Shown: piece after piece, positions 47,356-59,000 of the stretch
Numbering within the stretch: position 1 is the stretch's first letter
How the letters are laid out: each line of letters opens with the position of its first letter
NCBI RefSeq assembly: GCF_963678635.1
Contig: NC_087068.1
Location: forward strand, 28,894,318 to 28,958,317
Reading direction: 5' to 3'
DNA length: 64,000 nucleotides
Origin: Symsagittifera roscoffensis
Lineage: Eukaryota; Xenacoelomorpha; Acoela; Convolutidae
Made by a program: the position numbers and the translations under genes
Notes under the pieces: generated by a model
What the model was told of the DNA's origin: nothing
The model's input: the letters and a program-made list of their open reading frames with translations, nothing else
Database searches by the model: none

Positions 47356-47676
47356 ATGGAAAATTCACAAAACGTACTTTTTCTGAACATCACGAAAGAG
47401 AACGAATTTGAGTTGGATGAAGCGGCGTTTTGGGCTCAACTGAACGAATACACTGATCTTGCATGTGCTATACTAGCCACATTGGGGCTATTCTTCAACT
47501 ACTTGGTGTTCAAGACTGCCAATCATTTGCCCAGGTCCAACAGTGCCTATTTGTTGCTACATTTGGCAGTGTGGGATTCCGTTTCGGCACTGATGATCGG
47601 TGTTTTCCGCTTTGGACTAGATTATTTTGGTGTTTTGGCTTTCGAAAATGTTAGCAATGTTTTTATTTTAGCTTAA
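47356..47676 (+). CDS. Class A GPCR, N-terminal exon (extracellular tail, TM1, TM2)
   Basis: The ATG at 47356 starts an extracellular tail with one N-glycosylation site (N11-I-T). TM1 (about 34-53) contains GLFFNYLVF with the conserved Asn of helix 1. TM2 (about 64-86) contains LHLAVWD, the conserved LAxxD box (Asp74). This is the standard opening of a rhodopsin-class receptor. The frame stops at 47676 shortly after TM2, so the exon must end earlier; a possible donor is TTTTG|GTGTTT near 47630 but none is strong. Together with 48684-49197 it resembles FMRFamide-type peptide receptors. Ligand unknown. Confidence 0.7.
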   Translation: MENSQNVLFLNITKENEFELDEAAFWAQLNEYTDLACAILATLGLFFNYLVFKTANHLPRSNSAYLLLHLAVWDSVSALMIGVFRFGLDYFGVLAFENVSNVFILA

Positions 47677-48433
47677 ACTTTTTATCTCGCCATTCCATCT
47701 AAATCATAAAAATAGAATATTCAAATTGTTTTTCTTTTCTCGATATTGTTTTTCTCTCAAAAAATGAGGGGAGAGACTGAAAAAGAGCCAATTTTAATAA
47801 CTAATATAACTTTTTTGTTCTCTTTTGGTCTCTTATATCATTCTCCCACCAACAGCGGATACAGATTTTGAATCAATCATTGATTTTACAAGGTTGTACA
47901 TGAAAACTAATTGCGTTAAAGCTTAGCTGTTTACCATAAATGCCAAATTTAACATAATTGCGCAGTGTAAGCATAAGTTTCATACAGTATAAGTAGTTTG
48001 GGGATGGTAAAAAATCCCTCTTCTAGTGAAAAAATGAGTTAGGTGAAATATCCCATTAACCGCTTTCAGTCATTATTCAAACAAAATTCAAATAATCGAG
48101 CAAGCAGGCTTATAATTGGGCTTTAGGTTTTTAATTAGGCCTCAAAGTAATTTCTGTTAGCACAGTATTCGAAATATTTTTTTTAATTCAAAAAAATGTC
48201 TGCAAAAAATAGAAAAAGGAAACTTAAATATTTTTTGAATATTTTCTATTCGTTTTTTGAAAATCTGTTGTCAATATTGCAAAAATTACTATTTCTATTG
48301 AATATGCTTACCTTCTAGGCTCTCGTTCAGATCCTCTAAGCGCGCGAAAACAGCACAAAAAACGCCACAGTTCGAGAAAAACAGTTTTTTTATGATTGAG
48401 GTCGAAACTTTCCTTTGTTACTCGCAAAGCAAC

Positions 48434-48556
48434 CAGCTATACTTATTCTACTCTGTAAACCTTTTCTGCTCATACTGTGCAAAGTTCTGTTCTACGAAAA
48501 CGCAGCGGTCGCCAACGTCTCCTGCTACATTGTGGTGCTGAGGTTCGTCCTGCCCT
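48434..48556 (+). pseudogene. GPCR TM3-like segment
   Basis: The frame gives ILCKVLFYENAAVANVSCYI: the Cys that would start TM3 and a Ser 14 residues later are at canonical spacing. Where the E/DRY box should follow, the sequence reads VLPFGSA, so the motif is absent or the exon ends first (weak donor GAG|GTTCGT). Hydrophobic but not a secure exon. Confidence 0.35.
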
Positions 48557-48683
48557 TCGGCTCTGCGATTACCAATCTGACACAAAAACACCTCCAAAAA
48601 ACTAACCAACAGGGTTGCAATTAATTCTAACATCAATCATACCTTTTGCAACTTACCTTCCCTGCATATATTTTGTTATGCAG

Positions 48684-49197
48684 AAGTCGATCAAGATGGA
48701 CAATGTAATGTAGTACCAAAAGCTTTACCGGTTTTTTATGATATATGGCAATTTTTTCAAACAGTTGTACTTTTTTAGTATATCCGATCGCTTTTCTGAT
48801 TTTTGAGAGCTCGGTTTTTATTGTATCGTTGTTCAAAAAAACCAAAAACATGGCTGAACCGAGGGCTAAACCGGCTCAACCTTCAACCGCAGATGAAGAA
48901 AAGCTGAAACGTGAAAGACGAAAAACGCAAGCTCAACGTAGATACGTAATCATGCTCACAATTCTAACCGGGTCATTCATAATGTTGATTCTAGTAACTT
49001 CCATCGCATTTCGACTTTCAACGAGCGAAGGCAAGAGAAGTCCGGAAGAGCAAGGGTTCTATTTCAGACTGATTGCGTTCACAGTTCTGACAAACGATTC
49101 GGTTAATTTCTTTTTCTACCTGATGAGCGGAAAGATGATCTGGCATGCTCTGACGAAAGCGGTGAAAGAGAAAGTTCCGACATCCGTCAGTGCTTAG
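48684..49197 (+). pseudogene. Class A GPCR, C-terminal region (ECL2, TM5-TM7), frame broken
   Basis: From an acceptor-like TGTTATGCAG (to 48683) one frame gives an ECL2-like Cys stretch and FYDIWQFFQTVVLF, then stops at 48776 in a run of six T. The frame one base over continues YPIAFLIFESSVFIVSLF (TM5 with its Pro), a Lys/Arg-rich third loop (RERRKTQAQRR), TM6 (YVIMLTILTGSFIMLIL, no CWxP) and TM7 with LTNDSVNFFFYLMSG in place of NPxxY, ending at TAG 49195-49197. Alternatively CTTTTTTAG|TATATCC is a real acceptor and the coding exon begins at 48779. No TM4 can be found between 48556 and 48684. Either a pseudogene, a homopolymer error, or missing exons. Confidence 0.6.
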
Positions 49198-49574
49198 TTG
49201 AGAATTTGTCCTTTCAGAAAAATTAACCGCATTTATAACATACACCCATTTTACTCAGAGTTTCCTTATTCTCCTTGCCTTATTTTCCTATGATTATTGT
49301 GATTTAAATTAAGGATCGAGCATGCTTTTTAGATTTATGCATTTTATTCCAACTTTTCAGAAAAGAGGAAGTTGATTCACAATAGTTCAAAGAAAGTGAC
49401 AAAATATTTGTGCCCCAAGTGTTTTTTTTCTCCCGACAGACTTCGACTTCTTAGCTAACAATTATTGACGGAACTTTTCATACCGTCCGAAAACTAGTTT
49501 TGTCCTGAGCTCAAATTTAAAAAGATATTTTTCATGCTCTTGTTCGTTCGTTAGCAGAAAGCATGGCTGCCCAT
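49198..49574. other. Downstream of GPCR, no gene seen
   Basis: No supported frame or repeat. Confidence 0.3.
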
Positions 49575-50940
49575 CAGCTAGCCACTGATTGCAGCGTCTC
49601 GGACCACCGCTCTCCATCTCAGCCTGTCCTGGTCGATTTCATAGCATACTTCTTCCAAATATCGCGCCTCAATCTCGGAGGCCTGAGGATCTGTTCAAAG
49701 TCTTCCGCGACGTTCATTCTTTATGTTGTTCTGAGGCCAACCAGTGGGCGTTTCCATGACTGAGCTTTTTCAAACATTAATGCTTCTCGAGTTACTCGTT
49801 CTTCCCCCATTCGAAGTACATGACCAGACCATTTTAATCGCAGATTTTTGACACTCCATGTTTTCGCAGCATATAACAGAGCGCTTTTTACGCATGGATT
49901 GTATACTCTGTTCTTCGTGCTTCTCGTCGTTCAATTGTTCTTCCAAATTTTTGCTAATCTAGAGCTATTGGCAGTGGCGCGTGCGATCCTGTTTTGTACT
50001 TCTGTTGCTGTGCTGCCGTCGGACGATATCCGACTTTCGAGGTAGACGATCTCAGTGACATTCTCGAGAGGTGTGCTTTCGAGTAACAGTACAACTAGGT
50101 CAGTTCGGGCAAACCTGCACTTGGTCTTGCTGGCAAGGACAATGAGGCTGACTTCTTTTATGGTCGCGACTAATCTGTTTACTAGGGATTGGACATGATC
50201 AGAGATGTCCTCTGGTAGAACGATGTAATCTGCATAATCCAGATCGAAAATGACTGTTTCTAGCGACATTCTATTGTTTTAACCGTCCGTCTGTTGCACA
50301 ATTCAGCACCCAGTCGATAAGAAGATTAAAGCAAAAATGGGAAAAGAACGCCTCCTTGCCCTACGACGGGGATGAAATCAAAAAACTTGACTTTCTTTCT
50401 CACGCAGCTGATGGAGTCCGTGTAGATGTTTTTTAAAATAATTTTTAGTTGTTTGGATAGTAGGCCTTGATTCTCGAGAAGCTGCCGGATTGCGTCTCTC
50501 TTAGCGCTGTCGAAGGCAGCTTTGAAATCGATAAGTACCATGACTGTTGATCTGTTGTACTCATTTCGTTGCTCCAGGATCTATCGGAGCGACAGCCTCG
50601 CTTTTTCCTAAACAACCACTCGATGGCCTCTCTTTTTCTTTTCGCGACAACCACTCTTTTTCTTAAATCCCACCTGAATGTCTCTGGTGTGGAGCTCGTA
50701 TGCTTCGGTAAGTCGTGCCAGCAGGATTGTTTCCAGGACCTTGAGTCCTATGCAGAGAAGCGATATCCCGCGATAGTTGGAGCATACTTGTGAGTCGCCC
50801 TTCTTGTGGAATGGCAGGAGGATTGACACCCTCCATTTGTCCGGGATTTGTTCTGTTCTCATATGCTGTGCAGTAGCAGTTCTATCAGGTCAACGAGCGT
50901 TTCTCCACCGGCTCTTGTGATCATGCTTCGTTAACTTATT
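49575..50940 (-). mobile_element. 5'-truncated LINE with RT domain
   Basis: Minus-strand pieces in order from 50940: an AGGETLVDLIELLLH segment; IPDKWRVSILLPFHKKGD then CSNYRGISLLCIGLKVLE (RT fingers); VLIDFKAAFDSAKRDAI (palm motif A, Asp kept); DLDYADYIVLPEDI (palm motif C, YADD changed to YADY, codons near 50236-50225); YLESRISSDGSTATEVQ; and a C-terminal LKWSGHVLRMGEE-like block near 49.8 kb. This set (CSNYRGISLL, IDFKAAFDS, LRWxGHVxRM) belongs to a LINE lineage different from the one at 12.7-17.5 kb. Stops and frameshifts throughout. Confidence 0.8.
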
Positions 50941-52847
50941 GTTCCGACTTTCGAACAAAACAAAATATTGAAGCTCGGTGTGGGTTTTTTTATTCAGTCA
51001 ACTTTCGCCCATCGAAATAATAGCTTTCAATTTAAAATTTTTATACTCCATTGAAGATATTGACTTCCTAATTTTAACTTTAAAAAAGTATTCTACCTCC
51101 GATTATTTGAGATAAAATTATTAATAAATGTTTTTTATTTTCTTTTGGTAAAATTATCAATTATTATCCTAAATAGGTAATTTTTAACACAGAGGCGAAG
51201 TTGCAAAGTATAAAAAATGACCGATAATGCTACTGGGAAAAACTGAATGAGTGAAATTTGGAGTCTACAAAATATCTTTAGTGACGCAGTACCAGTCAAT
51301 TCGAAAAAAAAAGAAATTTACTAACTAACATGCCTTAATTAATAGAGCAGTCTATGGACCAGTGAAAACTTGAAAAAATCAAATGTAAAAAAAATGGATT
51401 TTTTTTAATTTGAGAATTTTTGTAAAAATCATCGCCCCACACACGCCATATTAAGTACAAATTGACAAATTTCGCTCCTAGAAACCAATCAATTATAGCA
51501 AACAAGCTTCCTTCAACCAATTTGGAACGATCTCCTGTCGGATTAAGTCTCTGCTTACGCGTTAATAGCTCGAATTATATCGCGCGTTAATTGTGCCGAA
51601 TTGGCCAAAATTTTCAAACCCTCATGACACTACGAAAAATGATCACAGGTAAAATATCTTTCCAAATTTAAGCTCTGGACAACAATTCTTTTTGAATGAT
51701 ATAAAAAAACCCTCAAGAATGGCTAGTTAAAAAGTCAAAATTTGTCTGAAGAAAAAAACCAGCAAAACTATTCCGTTACTTTTTTTACGAAAGTCGGTAC
51801 AATAATAGTCTGTTTTAAAATCCTTAGCATTGGCTTTTCTTAATAGCTGGTTTTTGATCAAAATGAACACTTTGACAATGAACACATTCCAAATTTTGAG
51901 ATTTTCTTTGGAAAAAAATATAGTTCATAGTATAACACAAGCGTTGCTTAAGTAAACATATCGAACGTTACTCTATCCCTTTACGTGCTCAAAAATAGAC
52001 GAAACAATTTCTAACCCCTTTTTCTCGATACTGTAAATTTTTTTGAAAATTTTTTAATGTCGTTCGAATCACGACTGAAAAGGTTTTAACATGAAATATC
52101 ATTCAACCCAGTCCGATAATTATTTGTGGTACCTGATTTTGCGAGGAAAACCAAAAAAAGTAAAACACACCTTTATACAAAGTTCCTTCACATTTTCAAT
52201 GGTCGAAACAACTATCTTTCGGTGACGTTGAAATTCAATACAGACAATTCCTGTTTAAATTTATTTCAATGAAGCAGTTTGCCGGTGAAAAATGCAACAA
52301 AGAGCGGCAACTGTGGTTGAAAAAATTGGCAGAATCAAATTTGAAAAGTCAGCCTCCTCTTTTAAAACTTGTCTAATTAAGTCTGAAAAATGAAAGATGT
52401 TCAGACAAATTTTTCCCGACACTGAGACATTTTTTGAAGTTTTTCCGATCATGTTTCGGACTTTAATATGATATATACTTATCTTAACTCTAAGAGCTTC
52501 CATTGAAGAAGACAAAATTGGCTGAAAAAACGGACCCTACGCCATAGTACCTTCCTGACACTCTCTACCAGGAAGAAATTATCGATAATCAGATAAAATT
52601 TACCAAAGACCTTCAAATTTTTGGGGTTTTTTGAAGTAGAGACTTAACTGATCTACTGATATAGCGTTTAAGTAGAAGTAGTTTCCTGAATAATAAGCCA
52701 TATTCTACTCGAAGGTTTTTGACCATCTCAGGCCATTTCATTTACTTCGACAACGTCTGGAGAAAAAAGTTTGCGGGTCTTATATTGCTTGCTGCTTTTT
52801 GCCTTAAATATTATTTTAGCAAATAGTAGGCTGTTTAAAAAATAATG
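50941..52847. other. Intergenic, no gene seen
   Basis: AT-rich; short frames only, none with a recognisable motif. Confidence 0.35.
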
Positions 52848-52853
52848 TTTAAT
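52848..52853 (-). terminator. Candidate polyadenylation signal of the MFSD4-like gene
   Basis: ATTAAA on the minus strand 166 bases past the stop codon. No canonical AATAAA lies between it and the stop. Confidence 0.3.
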
Positions 52854-53018
52854 AATTAATCAAAATATATTGAAACTAATCTATAAATTCCAATTCAAAC
52901 AACCAAGTTTACATAATTTTCGCCCCGTTTTCAAAAAAATTAAATCGAAGTTCATTCACAATTACACCCATATTGTCCTCAATTCACTCTAATTTGGTTG
53001 CAATCTAAATGGCCTTGA

Positions 53019-56000
53019 TCAATCTCTTCGTTCTCCGTGAATACCAGCCAGATAGAACTTGTAAGTAGCCAGCGGATACAGGGTTAGAGTACAAGCAGTT
53101 ACTATATACATCAACCACATGGGGTCAAAATTATCCATCATATACGCAATTACAAACGGCAAGACTATCTCGCCACTCGAACCACCAACCATGTAAATTG
53201 CACCTATCTTTCCATTTATGGTGAGGTAACGACTCGTGTACGACAACGCCGCTGGTCCGAGCGACGCGAAGCTAAGCGCGAATATCATTGAGCAAATGTA
53301 AAAGGCAGTCGTATTTGCAGCAAGAGACGTTGATAGAGGAATCGATGAAAACACGAGACATATTACATCGATATGCATTATGGTGTAATCGGAAAGGTAC
53401 ATAGAATAGAAGATTGCCAAGAACCTCCCGAGAGCAAAGGTGAGCCAAAATGTTGCCGAAAGAGTTGTCGCCTCACTTATGCTCATTTTCAGATCCGACA
53501 CCACAGCAAATGTAACCAGATAACCATCATAAGCCAGAAGAACGCCAAAGTAAAGTGCCAGAAGAACGATTCCTACTGGTATAAACCGAATTCGGAAGTT
53601 AAACTCGCGCAACTTTTCCTCTTCTGTGGTTTGTTTGAAAACAGTTGACTCGTGTTGTGATTTTGATTTTCGATAAGGGAAGCAGCAGTAAATAATAAAC
53701 AGGTAAACACCAACGGTCAGGTTTAGAACCCCAACAATTAAGTAGACCCATTCTACCCGAGAATGTTCTAGATCAATATGTGACGTCTCGTTTCCCAAGA
53801 CGCTGTACATTTTGGGCTTTAATGGTGCCGACGATACCTGATCCAAGGTTGTTGTGGGTTCACTAAGATATGAGGTTGTCGAGGAGCTGTAATTGGCATC
53901 TGAGAAGGTTGAAGCTATTTGGCGGAGGGCGACTGAAAGGCTTGAGTCATCGGAGCTAACTAGAACAAATAAAGAACGCTGCTTCATGCAGTAAGAAAAC
54001 TGCCCAAAATGTAGAAAACGAAGCGCTAAAAAATCTGCCTTAAAATAACCCTTAAATTTTATCTTTGATCAGGTACTCCCTCAGCACGACCAATTTTTGG
54101 AAATTGCATTAGGTTTTTGAGAGTTTTTACGACTTATTCATGTCTGGCAAACAGCCCAAATTTGGCCAGAAGAGCCTTCAAAATTAAACGGAGGCAAAGC
54201 CTGAGAATTGGCACGGTAGTTTTCGAGTAAATTCAAGTTTCCAAAAAACAGTCAAAGTTTCGAAACTTCGTTTTGTTTGAAAGTTGGAACAATTTTATTT
54301 AAAAAATTAGGCGGGGCATTTTATAATGGTTGGCTTTCAACAGGATAGTTTGGCAGAATAGTTATCGAGAAAAGTCCAAAAAAAACTCCACAAATCCAAC
54401 ATTTGACAATTCCGAGAACCTTAGCTGTGTCTAGAAAAATTGGACGTAGCCGCTATTGCAGACGAGGTTCACACAATCTTTAATTTCGATTGATCCCAAG
54501 AACTCAGATTTGGGAGGGCAGTTTTCGAGAAGTCAAAAAGTTTCAAAAAACGGTCAACAATTTAAAACTTTAACTATTCCAAGTTTTAAATTTTTGACCG
54601 TTTTTTGAAACTTTTTGACTCTTCTCGAAAACTGCCCTCCCAAATCTGAGTACTTGGGATCAATCGAAATTAAAGATTGTGTGAACCTCGTCTGCAATAG
54701 CGGCTACGTCCAATTTTTTTAGACACAGCTAAGGTTCTCGGATTTGTCAAATGTTGGATTTGTGGAGTTTTTTTGGACTTTTGTCCAAGGGCCATGACTT
54801 TATGTGAGAAAAAGTTTGAGCATAGCCACTTATGCAGGGTAGCTTTTCAAATGCGTTTTAGTCCTTGAAACAAAAAATTGAAAAAAAATGGAGGTGAAGT
54901 TTTTGAGAAAATGAAAAAAAAACATGGGTCAAATATTCCCCCCCACTGACTTTTTTGAAAGCTATAGACAGAGAAGAGAGATAAAAAGAGACTAGAGGAG
55001 TATGCAAGCACAGAGGTGCGTAGGACATCTTTTTGTTGATACATTTAGAAAAAAAGATAGCGAGAAAAAAATGCAAAATGTGGAAAAAAAACACCAAAGC
55101 GTCTCAAAAAAACCAATCCCATATATTTTCATAATACCTCGACTGTGTTTGATCCAAGCGTGCTATGTTTCTAATGATTCAATTCAAAAGGGCCTTGATT
55201 CACATCAGCAGTTTTGGATATAAGCTGATTAATCGTATGGCGTAGACCAAAATGAAGCAAATTACATACTTCTTTTATCTTTGCGTAAATTTTACAATTT
55301 CGATACATATGTTGTTAAATTCACATGATTTTTAAATTGATATGAGGCTCTAGATATCGTCCCGGCTTTTCTTTGTGAATTCGATCTAATTTTGTAACGT
55401 ACTAACTCATTTTAAATTTTCATCGATTGCCAAAAGACCCGCTTACGAAAAGACCGAAAATGAAGACCGACCCGTATTACATAAAGACCCGTATTACAAA
55501 AAGTTCCAATTTTTCACCAAAATGACAGGTTATCAGGGGCGGATTTAGGGGGAGGCTGGACACCCACCCTCCCCTCAGGGATTGAACCACCTGCCGACAA
55601 AAAGGGTTTCCCCTTTGGTACTTTTTCAGAAAACCATTTTTGGCTGACCTTATGTACAAATATCGAGGAGTGCTCGCCAAAAAACTCAGTTTTATAGCCC
55701 AAAAAATTTTCAAAATTTTCATAATACGGTCTGCTAGTGTTCTGGGAGCGTTCGGAAACTCAATTTGATCGACCTAAAAAAAGTTCCACAAAGTTTTCAA
55801 AAAGTTTTTGAAAATGCCCCCCTGCCAGTCTATCCTCGAGAAAACTAGATCCACTATGCAGGTTATTTGTGCTAGATTTTTTCTCCAAACTTTGATCTGA
55901 AATTTTGTTTAAAAATTTTGACTGAAAGTTTTTCTTATATCAAAAATCGTAGTTTTAAAAATGTCAAATAATGAATACTATGATCTTGAGCAAAAAAAAT

Positions 56001-59000
56001 CGTAAATAAGTACAAGAGCAAGTAAATCTCATCTACAAAAAAAAAACGTTATGACGGATTTACTTTTCTAAAACTCGTTGAATTCAAGAAAAGAAGGCTG
56101 CTGTAAAAGCAGCCCGAAAGTTCCGAATACTCATAGTTTTGCGAAAAATATATTTACACAGAGGCGAGGCTGCGCTTCGAAACACTACGAAGTAGCTCTA
56201 CAAATTGAAATAACAAAAGAAATATTTAAACCTTGAAAATTAAAACTTTTGCTGTGGCGGATTCTAACCTGAGACCAGGATAATTAGAGACCCTGTCCTC
56301 GCATCTGCGCTACATGCCCTTGACAATTTACGACGACTAGCCAAAAAATAAAGCAGCTACCTATGCGAATAAATTTCCACCGCGATGCAGCAAAAGTGGC
56401 ACCAATTACCAATAGACACATCTTTGCATGTAATATTTTGTATTATGACAAACTAAAGGCAGAAAGCCAAATTATGTACAAATCATGCATTTAAAAAACA
56501 ATTGATATATTCAGTTGTAAAAGTTCTGAAACCGAGTTTTTATTATTGTACTGTTGTTTGAAACAAATAGCTTTTTTTGGTTCATTTGATTAATTAAAAA
56601 TGCATCAATTGTGTTAATTTATTAATAATCGAGTATCAAAGCACATGCTACCAAAAAGCCGTAAAGGTGTCCCAAAAGTGGCACCAATATTTGCGACTTA
56701 GGTTGGAAAAAAATAATAGTCGTACTAGTACACTACGCTTGCTAAAATTGACTAGTGTAAGCAACCTGAGCTTATATCAAAATCAGCCAAAAATTAAAAC
56801 CAACGCCAATTTATGAGTCTCTGCACCCCTCGTTTGGTTGAAAAAATTTTCTTTTTTTTTCAAACCACACAGCAGAACAGTCCAATTAAGCAGACTTTCC
56901 AGTCTGGTTGCGCTCCATTGATCAAAAATTGGATTTTAAAGGGTCTTTTGCACTAAACGGCCCAAAATCAACATTTTACATATTCAATATGGTCAGACAT
57001 ATCAATTAAAATTTCAAAAAGATAAAAATTTGACAATCTTTGTGTAAAACAAGCATTTGGAAAATATCAACAAGTGTTTTGGTTCGCACTTCTTGATGCT
57101 TGCGTGCAATTCAACTTCTACTTTCATGAGCCAAAAGTTGAAACTTTTGTTTCTATTTCTACTCTGAAATCATTTAACGCCATTCAAAGTATGGCAATCA
57201 ATATTGAAAAATTTCAAATTTAGATGTTATTTTAGAGCCATTTAGTGCATAAGCTCAATTTTAAGTAATTGATCCAATATTTTTTCATAACTTTTTGTTG
57301 TATTTTACATTATTTCAGATTTATCACAAGTATAGAGCATTTTACCGCTTTGCCGATTGCTGATTTGAAATCCATAATTGTTCGAAATCCATTAAAATCT
57401 GCCAACCAAATAGCTTAAACCGGTCTTTGTTTGCGTTGAAATAGCGGGCTTAGCACAAATATAGACCACTCAACTCGTCAAAGCATTCTGTCTTTGACCA
57501 TTTGAACAATCTTTGGAACACACGCGACTGATTTTTTATTTTGCTACAAATGGCACTAAGCTTTCATTTTAGTACTGATGAATACCCACAATCTCAGCAT
57601 TTCATTAATTTCAAAAGAGTTGAGTTTTATTTAAAAATCTATCTCACAAAATTTAATTTTCAGTTTTTCCTTCCGTTTAACTACTTCATTTCAGCCAACC
57701 AGTCAGATTCCAGCAGTATGATCCAATATTCACAGAATATCAAAAGAATGGATTTAGGGTCTCATAAACTGATAAAATACCCCTTGTAAACATAGCTATA
57801 GAATGTTTATTTAGCACTAGTGCACGATGAAGCCACATACCTTGAGTTCCGGAGAATGGCTTGGTAAGTAGGGGTGCCAGGCCACAGCCCACAGCAACTG
57901 TGAAGTGCAGTTGTTGCATGGGGGAACTGCTGTCCTTGTCCCACAGATCCAACAGAACTATGTTCACAACTAAACACACACGCGTGCACGCAATTAAAAC
58001 AAAATTCATGCTCGAGTAAAAATTTTTAGCAAGTTTACAATAAAAAAATCACTGCACATTGACTTTCTGCTATGAATCAAGACAAATACCTCAACATTTG
58101 TTCTGCATTTTTTTTACTGTTCACTTTAAAACCCATATATGGTAACTAGGCGATAATGTGGCTGGCATCGTCGCCTTATACAAAAATGCTTAAAATTTTC
58201 AAGTCTTAATGGCTGATTTTTTGATACAGCACCGCAGTCTAACCTGTAAGTTTTAAGTTTCAGTTTTGAAAAACAAAAGCCAACAAATTTGCAAAAGGAG
58301 CCGAAAACTGACAGTCGATTAAATTTTCATATACGATAAACCGTTAACCGTTGCAATATTTCTTTATATGATGGAAATTTGATACTAAGAACAACAGGGG
58401 GAGGGTTGTTGGTTGAAGAGATCCCTGATTGACACTTACCCAGCTCCAGTGACCTCATGCAAGCTCCTCTGAGTACAGAAGTGGACACTAAAAGGAAGAG
58501 AGAGGGCCATAGAGGGACACACACAGTCAGCAGGGCGGCCCCACTGGCCATACAACACATCAGCAGCCAGTGGTCCACCAAATCACACAGAAGACCTACA
58601 AATAAACTGGGTTTGTTATCATAAGGTTGACAGTTCGAGCCCACCCAGGAACACTGAAGCACAAAATTGATAGGAAACCGTTTTCATCTGGGATTTGTTT
58701 TCCATTTAATCTGATTTTATGAATCAGAGGTTGCTAAAACCCGCATCCAGTCAATTCGGCCAAAGACAATTCAGCCGATTTGAAATTCAGACAATTCAGC
58801 CAAAAGTATGAAGACAATTCAGCCAATAATAGTGAACGCCGCAGTCGTGTCAACGTGTTTCGAGCTTGCCAAGAGGGTAGGACTCTATACGAAACTTAGA
58901 GCCGGTTATCGCCCCAAAGCGGCGACGCGCGCATAGCGCGCCCGCCGGCGACCTTTAACCGAGAAATAACTCCAATTCCGGTTTTTCATTCGAATCTAGC

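Larger units (their letters stand above)
53960..57840 (-). other. Intron 4 of the MFSD4-like gene (transposon-rich)
   Basis: 3.9-kb intron between GTATGT and TTTGTTCTAG. It contains, from low to high coordinate, a 200-bp palindrome, a hAT-like MITE, a tRNA-like SINE scrap and a second MITE, listed separately. No additional coding exon is needed, since the frame joins cleanly across it. Confidence 0.8.

Noticed and set aside
49563-50045. Plus-strand frames of 65-66 codons
   Set aside because: Antisense shadows of the LINE C-terminal region.
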